Assembly (NCBI GenBank): GCA_029250685.1
Contig: JAQXEU010000037.1
Span: 62,001-126,000, forward strand
Length of the DNA: 64,000 nucleotides
Reading direction: 5' to 3'
Source: Polaribacter sp.
GTDB taxonomy: Bacteria; Bacteroidota; Bacteroidia; Flavobacteriales; Flavobacteriaceae
A program made the position numbers and the translations under genes. Each line of letters starts with the position of its first letter. Within the stretch, counting starts at the first letter, position 1. Below the pieces are notes generated by a model, which did no database searches, was not told where the DNA came from, and worked only from the letters and a program-made list of their open reading frames with translations. Positions 8,216 through 14,962 of this stretch are shown here, in pieces.

Positions 8216-10132
8216 ATGCTTAACGTACATAATTTATCGGTTTCTTTTATGGGGACAGATTTGTTTTCTGGAATCACTTTTAAATTAAATAAAGGAGATA
8301 GAATTGGGTTGATTGGGAAAAATGGAGCAGGAAAATCTACGCTGTTAAAAGTATTGTCTAAAGACATTGAAACCAGTGGCGGAACGATGGCTTTTGATAA
8401 AGATATTCGCATGGGATTTCTACGTCAAGATATCGATTTTGTTCAAGGAAGAACTATTTTAGAAGAAGCATATCAAGCATTTGAAGAGATTAAAGAAATT
8501 GAGTTAAAGCTTGATGATATCAATAATCAATTAGCCACAAGAACGGATTATGAAAGTGAAGCATATAGTCAGTTAATTCATGATTTAACTGATTTAACAG
8601 AACGTTACGAATTGCTTGGTGGATATAATTATCAAGGAAATACAGAGAAAATATTACAAGGTTTAGGTTTTCAAAGAGAAGATTTTGATAAGCTTACAGA
8701 TACTTTTTCTGGTGGATGGAGAATGCGTATCGAGTTGGCAAAACTATTATTGCAAGACAATGATATTTTATTATTAGATGAGCCAACGAATCACTTAGAC
8801 ATCGAATCTATTATTTGGTTAGAGAATTTCTTAAAAGGTTATTCTGGCGCAATTGTATTGGTTTCGCATGATAAAATGTTCTTAGATAATGTAACAAATC
8901 GTACCATAGAAATTTCTTTGGGACAGATTTACGATTACAAAAAACCGTATTCTCAATTCTTATTATTAAGAGGAGAAATCAAAGAAAAACAACTGCAAGC
9001 TCAGAAAAATCAAGAGAAAGAAATTAAACAAAAACAACATTTAATAAACAAGTTTAAGGCAAAAGCAAGTAAAGCTTCGATGGCGCAATCGTTAATGAAA
9101 CAACTTGATAAAGTTGAATTAATTGAAGTAGATCAAGATGATAATCAGGCAATGAATATTCGTTTTGCAAAATCGATTGAACCAGGAAAAATTATTGTCG
9201 AAGCAGAAAAGATGAGCAAAAGCTACGGCGATAATCATGTCTTAGAAAATGTTGATTTATTAATTGAGCGTAACAGCAGAATTGCATTTGTTGGTCAAAA
9301 TGGACAAGGAAAATCTACGTTGGCAAAAATGATGGTTGGCGATATTCCATTTGATGGTCATTTAAAGTTGGGACATAATGTGCAAATCGGATATTTTGCG
9401 CAAAATCAATCTGAACATTTACCGCCAGAAAAAACAGTTTTACAAATTATGGAAGATGCCGCAACAGATTCTAACAGAGCAAGAGTTAGAGATATGTTAG
9501 GGTCATTTTTATTTAGTGGAGATACAGTAGATAAAAAAGCAAAAGTACTTTCTGGAGGAGAACGTAATCGTTTGGCTTTGTGTAAATTGTTGTTGTCTCC
9601 GTTTAACGTGTTGATAATGGATGAACCAACAAACCATTTAGATATTGCATCTAAAAGTGTTTTGAAAGAAGCATTAAGAAGTTTTACTGGAACCTTGATT
9701 TTAGTTTCGCATGATAGAGATTTCTTACAAGGATTAACTTCAACTGTTTATGGATTTAAAGATAAAGTAATCAAAGAATATTTAGGTGATATTGATTATT
9801 TCTTAGAACAACACAAAATGGAGAATTTACGTGAAGCAGAAAAGAAAACCGTTGTTAAAGAAGTAAAAGAAACAAAGAAGAAAGAAGCAACTCAATTAAG
9901 TAGAGAAGAAGAAAAAGAGCTGAAGAAATTAAAAAATAAATTGTCTAAAATTGAAGCTGAAATTGCAAGTTTAGAAACTCAAATTGAGAATATGGATTTT
10001 GAATTATCGCAACATTACGACGCCGTTTCAACAAGACCGAATTTCTTTAAAAACTACGAAGCTAAAAAAGAAGAATTAGACGCTTTACTTTCTGATTGGG
10101 AAAAGGTTGAAGAACAGGTGACTAGTTTTTAG
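8216..10132 (+). CDS. ABC-F family ATPase (Uup/YheS-like)
   Basis: A soluble protein with two ATP-binding cassettes and no membrane domain, which identifies the ABC-F class of ribosome-associated ATPases. Cassette 1 has Walker A GKNGAGKST (residues 34-42), signature FSGGWRMR and Walker B LLLDEPTNHLD. Cassette 2 has GQNGQGKST, LSGGERNR and LIMDEPTNHLD. Between them is the charged helical linker typical of ABC-F proteins (about residues 240-300). The C-terminal 110 residues form a Lys/Glu-rich coiled coil, as in Uup-type members. Such proteins act on the ribosomal E-site in translation or assembly. Drug resistance cannot be inferred. Length is 638 residues and both catalytic glutamates are present. 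Confidence 0.92.
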   Translation: MLNVHNLSVSFMGTDLFSGITFKLNKGDRIGLIGKNGAGKSTLLKVLSKDIETSGGTMAFDKDIRMGFLRQDIDFVQGRTILEEAYQAFEEIKEIELKLDDINNQLATRTDYESEAYSQLIHDLTDLTERYELLGGYNYQGNTEKILQGLGFQREDFDKLTDTFSGGWRMRIELAKLLLQDNDILLLDEPTNHLDIESIIWLENFLKGYSGAIVLVSHDKMFLDNVTNRTIEISLGQIYDYKKPYSQFLLLRGEIKEKQLQAQKNQEKEIKQKQHLINKFKAKASKASMAQSLMKQLDKVELIEVDQDDNQAMNIRFAKSIEPGKIIVEAEKMSKSYGDNHVLENVDLLIERNSRIAFVGQNGQGKSTLAKMMVGDIPFDGHLKLGHNVQIGYFAQNQSEHLPPEKTVLQIMEDAATDSNRARVRDMLGSFLFSGDTVDKKAKVLSGGERNRLALCKLLLSPFNVLIMDEPTNHLDIASKSVLKEALRSFTGTLILVSHDRDFLQGLTSTVYGFKDKVIKEYLGDIDYFLEQHKMENLREAEKKTVVKEVKETKKKEATQLSREEEKELKKLKNKLSKIEAEIASLETQIENMDFELSQHYDAVSTRPNFFKNYEAKKEELDALLSDWEKVEEQVTSF

Positions 10133-10187
10133 AAGTTTCACTAACTTTAAATGATTAGACGAGTTTTAACTCGTTATATCAAACCTT

Positions 10188-10210
10188 AGCGAAGTTCGCT
10201 TTTTTTATTT
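10188..10210 (+). terminator. Intrinsic terminator after the ABC-F gene
   Basis: Short stem AGCGA/TCGCT with a three-base loop, followed by a run of T. A second small hairpin (ACGAG/CTCGT, 10159-10174) sits just before it. Confidence 0.65.
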
Positions 10211-10221
10211 TAAAAGTCAAG

Positions 10222-10249
10222 TTTGTGAAATTTATATCTCTTATTTTTG
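10222..10249 (+). promoter_or_regulatory. Possible promoter of the ACC-deaminase-family gene
   Basis: TTTG at 10222-10225 and TATTTTTG (TAnnTTTG) at 10242-10249, spaced by 16 bases, slightly shorter than the 19-20 seen at the better promoters here. It lies 20 bases before the TTG start at 10269. Confidence 0.4.
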
Positions 10250-10268
10250 TGTAAACAAATAGGTTACT

Positions 10269-11225
10269 TTGATTGCAACTAGAAACTCTTTTTTTAATAC
10301 GATTGTTGAAACACAGAACCAACAAGTTTTTCTTCCACTTTTAGAAGAAAAAAAAGTAGAGTTATTTATCAAACGAGAAGATAAAATTCATCCCTTTGTC
10401 TCTGGAAATAAATTTAGAAAACTCAAATACAACATTCAAGAAGCTAAAAAGGAAAAGCAGAAAACCATATTGACTTTTGGAGGCGCTTTTTCCAATCATA
10501 TTTTAGCGACAGCAGTTGCAGGTAAATTAGCTGGATTAAAAACCATTGGTGTTATTCGCGGAGATGAATTGGCGAATGATTTCCAAAAAACACTAGCGCA
10601 TAATTCAACATTACGGCAAGCATATGAAAACGGAATGCAATTTCATTTTGTGTCTAGAGAAATATATCGAGAAAAAAAATCAGAATTATTTCTTAATTCC
10701 TTGAAACAGAAATTTGGAAATTTTTATGTAATTCCTGAAGGCGGAACCAATGATTTGGCCATAAAAGGATGTGAAGAAATTTTGTCAGAAAAGGACTCGA
10801 AATTTGATGTTATTTGTGTTGCAGTTGGAACTGGCGGAACTATTTCTGGTTTGATTAACTCGGCTAAAAATCACCAAAGAGTTATTGGATTCCCTGCTTT
10901 GAAAGGTGATTTTTTACAACAAGAAATCGAAAGACTAACAACAAAAAGAGAAAATTGGAGTTTACTAAACGGTTATCAATTTGGTGGTTATGCAAAGTAT
11001 AATGAAACGTTGATTTCGTTTATCAACCAATTTTATGAGGCGACAAATATTCCTTTAGATCCAATTTATACCGGAAAAATGCTATTTGGAATTGTAGATG
11101 TAATCAAAAAGGACTATTTTTCAGAAAATAGTAAAATTTTAATAATTCACACTGGCGGTTTACAAGGAATTGAAGGCGTTAATCAGAAATTATCAAAGAA
11201 AAATTTAGAATTAATTACCCTTTAA
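10269..11225 (+). CDS. PLP-dependent ACC deaminase/D-cysteine desulfhydrase family protein
   Basis: A 318-residue fold-type II pyridoxal-phosphate enzyme. The motif FIKREDKIHPFVSGNKFRKL holds the probable PLP lysine (in SGNK). GGAFSNHILATA and the Gly-rich phosphate loop VGTGGTISG are also typical. Members act as D-cysteine desulfhydrase or 1-aminocyclopropane-1-carboxylate deaminase; which reaction applies here cannot be decided. No ATG or GTG lies at the expected N terminus, so the start is a TTG at 10269, with a stop codon close upstream. The stop overlaps the ATG of the next gene by one base (11225), which suggests translational coupling. Confidence 0.82.
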   Translation: MIATRNSFFNTIVETQNQQVFLPLLEEKKVELFIKREDKIHPFVSGNKFRKLKYNIQEAKKEKQKTILTFGGAFSNHILATAVAGKLAGLKTIGVIRGDELANDFQKTLAHNSTLRQAYENGMQFHFVSREIYREKKSELFLNSLKQKFGNFYVIPEGGTNDLAIKGCEEILSEKDSKFDVICVAVGTGGTISGLINSAKNHQRVIGFPALKGDFLQQEIERLTTKRENWSLLNGYQFGGYAKYNETLISFINQFYEATNIPLDPIYTGKMLFGIVDVIKKDYFSENSKILIIHTGGLQGIEGVNQKLSKKNLELITL

Positions 11226-12088
11226 TGAAGTTTAAATCTTACATAATTATAGCATTTCTTAGCATCTTTATTGTAAGCTGTGGCTCTAAAAAAAGCGTGG
11301 TAAAATCTAAAAAGAAAGCTCCAAAAGAAACTACCTCTATAAAGAAAATGCCCTCTGTAAAGCAGAATGCACACGTAAAAAAGCTTGTCAAGAAAAATAA
11401 AAAACTAAACAAATACACGTTAACGTATATTAAAAAGTATGCACCGTTAGCAGTAATAAAAATGCACGAATATAAAATTCCGGCAAGTATAACTTTAGCA
11501 CAAGGAATTTTAGAATCTGGAAACGGAAGAAGTACATTGGCATCAAAATCTAACAATCATTTTGGAATAAAATGTCATAGAGGTTGGACAGGGAAACGCG
11601 TATATCATGATGATGATAAAAAAGACGATTGTTTTAGAAAATATAGATATGTAGAGAATTCATATAACGATCATTCTAAGTTTTTAACAGGAAGGAGACG
11701 TTATGCTTTTTTGTTCAATTACAGAATCAAAGATTATAAGAAATGGGCTAGAGGTTTAAAAAAAGCGGGTTATGCTACGGATAGAAAATATCCAAATAAG
11801 CTTATTAAGATAATTGAAGATTATAAATTATATGAGTTTGATAAGGTTAAAAAAAGTGATTTAAAAAAGTATAGAAAAGAAGTTAAAAAGAATCAACCAA
11901 AAGTTGTTCCTGTAAAAAAGACTGTGAAGCCTAAGAAGTTTTCAAAAGGTAAAACGCATACAGTTAAAAAAGGAGAAACGTTATATTCTATTTCTAGGAA
12001 GTATAAAATTACAGTGAGTCAGTTAAAAAAAGCCAATAACTTATCAAGTAACACAATAAGTGTTGGGCAAACCTTGAAAATCAAATAA
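11225..12088 (+). CDS. Glucosaminidase lipoprotein with C-terminal LysM domain
   Basis: A peptidoglycan hydrolase of the mannosyl-glycoprotein endo-beta-N-acetylglucosaminidase family (GH73-like). The N terminus is a lipoprotein signal peptide with lipobox IVSC (Cys19). A Lys-rich linker follows, then the glucosaminidase domain at about residues 70-200: ITLAQGILESGNGRSTLA contains the likely catalytic Glu, and SNNHFGIKCH is diagnostic. The C terminus is one LysM domain for glycan binding (residues 241-287, HTVKKGETLYSISRKYK to VGQTLKIK). Its length is 287 residues. Its start overlaps the previous stop by one base, so the two are co-translated. Confidence 0.9.
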   Translation: MKFKSYIIIAFLSIFIVSCGSKKSVVKSKKKAPKETTSIKKMPSVKQNAHVKKLVKKNKKLNKYTLTYIKKYAPLAVIKMHEYKIPASITLAQGILESGNGRSTLASKSNNHFGIKCHRGWTGKRVYHDDDKKDDCFRKYRYVENSYNDHSKFLTGRRRYAFLFNYRIKDYKKWARGLKKAGYATDRKYPNKLIKIIEDYKLYEFDKVKKSDLKKYRKEVKKNQPKVVPVKKTVKPKKFSKGKTHTVKKGETLYSISRKYKITVSQLKKANNLSSNTISVGQTLKIK

Positions 12089-12095
12089 ATTTTTA

Positions 12096-12611
12096 ATGAA
12101 AATAATTAAAGCTGTAAAAGGTAATTTTCCGCAAATTCCAGAAGATTGTTATGTCGCAGAAAATGCAACTATTGTAGGCGAAGTTTCTATGGGTAAAAAT
12201 TGTAGCGTTTGGTTTAATGCTGTAATTCGTGGCGATGTTCATTTTATAAAAATGGGCGATAAAGTAAATGTGCAAGATGGCGCTGTAATCCATGCAACGT
12301 ATCAAAAATCACCGACAACAATTGGTAATAATGTTTCTATTGGTCATAATGCAATTGTACACGGTTGTACAATTCAGGACAATGTTTTAATTGGGATGGG
12401 AAGTATTATTATGGATGATTGTGTGATTGAAAGTAATTCGATAGTTGCAGCTGGGGCAGTAGTTTCTAAAAACACTATTGTAGAAAGTGGAACTATTTAC
12501 GCGGGAGTTCCTGCTAAAAAAATAAAAGATATTTCTAAGGAATTAATTTCTGGAGAGATTGACAGAATTGCCAATAATTATGTGGAGTATTCTAGTTGGT
12601 TTAAAGAATAA
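12096..12611 (+). CDS. Gamma-carbonic anhydrase family hexapeptide-repeat protein
   Basis: A 171-residue left-handed beta-helix protein of the YrdA/PaaY/gamma-carbonic anhydrase group. Hexapeptide repeats run from about residue 20 to 140 (for example IVGEVSMGKNCSVWFNAV, IGNNVSIGHNAIVHG). Three His in GAVIHATY, IGHNA and VHGC match the zinc ligands of gamma-carbonic anhydrases. RGDVHFIKMGDKVNVQDG is also typical. Hydration of CO2 is possible, but many members of this subgroup have not been shown to be active. It begins 8 bases after the glucosaminidase gene. Confidence 0.88.
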   Translation: MKIIKAVKGNFPQIPEDCYVAENATIVGEVSMGKNCSVWFNAVIRGDVHFIKMGDKVNVQDGAVIHATYQKSPTTIGNNVSIGHNAIVHGCTIQDNVLIGMGSIIMDDCVIESNSIVAAGAVVSKNTIVESGTIYAGVPAKKIKDISKELISGEIDRIANNYVEYSSWFKE

Positions 12612-12614
12612 AAA

Positions 12615-12656
12615 AGAAAAACCCGATGAACTCTCACATAACATCGGGCTTTTTTG
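12615..12656. terminator. Bidirectional terminator
   Basis: Inverted repeat CCCGATG/CATCGGG flanked by A-rich sequence on the left and T6 on the right. It serves the carbonic-anhydrase gene on the plus strand and the basic-protein gene on the minus strand. Confidence 0.85.
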
Positions 12657-12687
12657 TATCAATCAATCAAACAAATACATTTATTTT

Positions 12688-13200
12688 TTAACGCTTTCCT
12701 TTTCCGCGTTTTTTCATTTTTTTATTTTTTGCCATTTTCTTCTTTTTTCCAGCCATCATTTTCTTTGCTTTACCAACTTTACGTTTTTGAAGTTTAGAAA
12801 ATTTTTCATATTGCTCTGAAGTTAAGATCTTTTTCATTTTTGCTTGAAAAGCAATTCTATTATCTAAAGCTTCATTGGTAGTTTCAAAATCTGCTCTTGG
12901 TCTTCGCTGTCTTCTAACATCGTCTTTTTTGTTTTTTGCTAACTTTGCCCTAGAAGCTTCTGCTTCTTTTCTCATTTTATCCCCTTTTACTTTTCTTTGT
13001 TTTGCCATATCGGTGTACAAAGCAGTAATTTTTCGAGTTTGGTCTTTAGATAAATCTAATTGAAGTGTTAATTTTTTTGCAGACAATGTTGCCACTTGTT
13101 CTGGAGTCATATTATTCTTTTTAGCCATTCTTTTTCTCTGTTGAGAAAAACCAGCTGAAACTGTAAATATAAACGCTAATGCTAATGCTACTTTTTTCAT
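12688..13200 (-). CDS. Secreted, extremely basic Spy/CpxP-like protein
   Basis: A 170-residue protein with a clear signal peptide (MKKVALALAFIFTVSAGFSQ). The middle is helical and has two LTxxQ-like elements, LDLSKDQTRKI and LTSEQYEKFSKLQ, as in Spy/CpxP-type periplasmic proteins and related Bacteroidota families. The last 35 residues are almost entirely Lys, Arg, Met, Ala and Gly (KKKKMAKNKKMKKRGKGKR), giving a very high predicted pI. The function is unknown; chaperone-like or metal/stress-related roles are only inferred from the family. It converges on the carbonic-anhydrase gene with a shared terminator. Confidence 0.72.
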   Translation of the reverse strand: MKKVALALAFIFTVSAGFSQQRKRMAKKNNMTPEQVATLSAKKLTLQLDLSKDQTRKITALYTDMAKQRKVKGDKMRKEAEASRAKLAKNKKDDVRRQRRPRADFETTNEALDNRIAFQAKMKKILTSEQYEKFSKLQKRKVGKAKKMMAGKKKKMAKNKKMKKRGKGKR

Positions 13201-13235
13201 GTTTTAAAATTTTAATTGTTATTTATTATGCTTCT

Positions 13236-13268
13236 TTGACTTTAAAAAAATCAAAAGGTTTAACTTTG
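13236..13268 (+). promoter_or_regulatory. Probable promoter of the MscS gene
   Basis: TTG at 13236-13238 and TAACTTTG at 13261-13268, with a 22-base spacer. This fits the TTG-N17-23-TAnnTTTG form known for flavobacteria. The gene starts 45 bases downstream. Confidence 0.5.
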
Positions 13269-13312
13269 AATGTTTTTTTAACATACGATTAACAAATTTG
13301 AAATCCTTAAAA

Positions 13313-14920
13313 ATGAAAAGATTACTACTCGTTTTTTTACTATTTACATCAGTTTTGTCGGCTCAAGATTCTACTAAAGTTAACCTTAAGAATCCTAATG
13401 CTACTATATACTCGCACTTGTATTTTTTACAATCAGACTCATACCAGCCTGAAAAAGCAGCATTAACCATTTTTCCAAATTCTACAAAAAAACCTAAAAA
13501 TGCAGCGATTAAAATAAAGCAAATTTTAGATGGGAAAGGGTTGTTTGTCGATTTTAAAAATACACCAACAAATTCAGATTATAAAGATTCATTAATGCTA
13601 GGGAATTTTAATAAGTATGTCTTATTTCCAGATGTGATGCCTTTAATTTCTGTTGAAAAAGTTGGAGAGAAATGGTATTATTCTCAGGAAACAATTAAAA
13701 ACCTCGATGATATTTATAATGATGTTTTTCCTTGGTATGTTTTAAAGCTTGAAGAATTAATGCCAGATTTTGGACATAAAAAAGTTTTTGAGATTGAGGT
13801 TTGGAAATATGTAGGGTTGCTAATTATGCTAATTATTGCATTTTTATTACATGCTATTTTTAAACGTTTTACTTTTTTCGTTCTACGTAAAGTACACAGT
13901 TATTTCCTTCATAACGATGGCTTAGCTATTGCCAAAGTCTTAAAAAAATTGGCGCATCCGATAGGCTTGTTAATAGCACTAAGTTTTATTGATAAAGTAT
14001 TTCCTTCTTTTCAATTTAGTTTGACAATTAACAAATGGGTGTTTGTTGGATTAAATATAGCACAAACTGTTTTTTGGATTTATGTTTTCTTAAAATTAGT
14101 GCAAGTAGTTATGCATGTGTATTCAGAATTTACAGAAAGAACTGTAAGTAAGTTAGATGATCAATTAGTTCCTATTTTAAATAATTTTTTAACAGGAATT
14201 GTCATTTTTGTTGGAATTTTAAAGATGTTAACTGTTTTAGGTTTTGATGCAACAACAGTTATTGCTGGTGCTTCAATTGGTGGTTTGGCAGTTGCATTAG
14301 CATCTCAAGATACTGTTCGAAATTTGATAGGAACATTTATGATATTTCTTGACAAGCCGTTTCATATTGGAGACTGGATTGAAGCTGGTGAGGTTGTTGG
14401 ATCCGTAGAAGAAGTTGGATTTAGATCATCAAGAATTAGAGCTGTAGATACTTCTATTTATCAAATACCTAATAGTAAGTTGTCTGAGATTGTCATCAAT
14501 AATAAAGGCTTAAGATTGTATAGACGTTACAACACAAAGTTGGGTTTACGATACGACACACCACCAGAACTAATTGAAGCTTTTGTAAAAGGATTAAGAG
14601 AATTGATAATTGCACATCCAGAAACACGCACAGAGTCTTATAATGTAGAATTTACTGGGTTTGGAGATTCTGCTTTATTAATCATGATAAATGTGTATTT
14701 TAAGTCTTTGGAATGGGGAACAGAGCAATCTTCTAAACACAGGTTACATATTGCAATTGTAAAATTGGCAAAGGCTTTAGGTGTTGATTTTGCTTTTCCT
14801 TCATCATCATTAATTATTGAGCAATTCCCAGAAAAGAATGGTTTAGATATGAAATATAATATAGATCAGAAAAGATTAGACGAAGTCATAAAGAACTCAA
14901 TTGAAGATTTTAATAAGTAG
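13313..14920 (+). CDS. Mechanosensitive ion channel, MscS family
   Basis: A 535-residue MscS-type channel that would release solutes on osmotic downshock. The ATG at 13313 gives a signal peptide (MKRLLLVFLLFTSVLSAQ); a TTG at 13298 is less likely. A periplasmic N-terminal domain occupies about residues 20-150. Four or five membrane helices follow between 155 and 330. The last, pore-lining helix is the Ala/Gly-rich segment VIAGASIGGLAVALASQDTV, followed by the conserved NLIGTFMIFLDKPFHIGDWI. The C-terminal part is the cytoplasmic vestibule. It is longer than E. coli MscS (286 residues) because of the extra N-terminal domain. Confidence 0.92.
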   Translation: MKRLLLVFLLFTSVLSAQDSTKVNLKNPNATIYSHLYFLQSDSYQPEKAALTIFPNSTKKPKNAAIKIKQILDGKGLFVDFKNTPTNSDYKDSLMLGNFNKYVLFPDVMPLISVEKVGEKWYYSQETIKNLDDIYNDVFPWYVLKLEELMPDFGHKKVFEIEVWKYVGLLIMLIIAFLLHAIFKRFTFFVLRKVHSYFLHNDGLAIAKVLKKLAHPIGLLIALSFIDKVFPSFQFSLTINKWVFVGLNIAQTVFWIYVFLKLVQVVMHVYSEFTERTVSKLDDQLVPILNNFLTGIVIFVGILKMLTVLGFDATTVIAGASIGGLAVALASQDTVRNLIGTFMIFLDKPFHIGDWIEAGEVVGSVEEVGFRSSRIRAVDTSIYQIPNSKLSEIVINNKGLRLYRRYNTKLGLRYDTPPELIEAFVKGLRELIIAHPETRTESYNVEFTGFGDSALLIMINVYFKSLEWGTEQSSKHRLHIAIVKLAKALGVDFAFPSSSLIIEQFPEKNGLDMKYNIDQKRLDEVIKNSIEDFNK

Positions 14921-14925
14921 AATTA

Positions 14926-14962
14926 ATAAAAAAAGCCTCTCAAACTTGAGAGGCTTTTTTTA
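14926..14962. terminator. Bidirectional terminator between MscS and glycosidase genes
   Basis: Long inverted repeat with core AAGCCTCTCAA/TTGAGAGGCTT, A run on the left and T run on the right. It overlaps the stop codon of the minus-strand gene. Confidence 0.88.

Noticed and set aside
10159-10174. Hairpin ACGAG/CTCGT as main terminator of the ABC-F gene
   Set aside because: It has no T run; the following stem at 10188-10210 has one.
11239-11556. 105-codon minus-strand frame, hydrophobic
   Set aside because: It is antisense to the glucosaminidase lipoprotein; the hydrophobicity reflects Lys codons read backwards as Phe/Leu.
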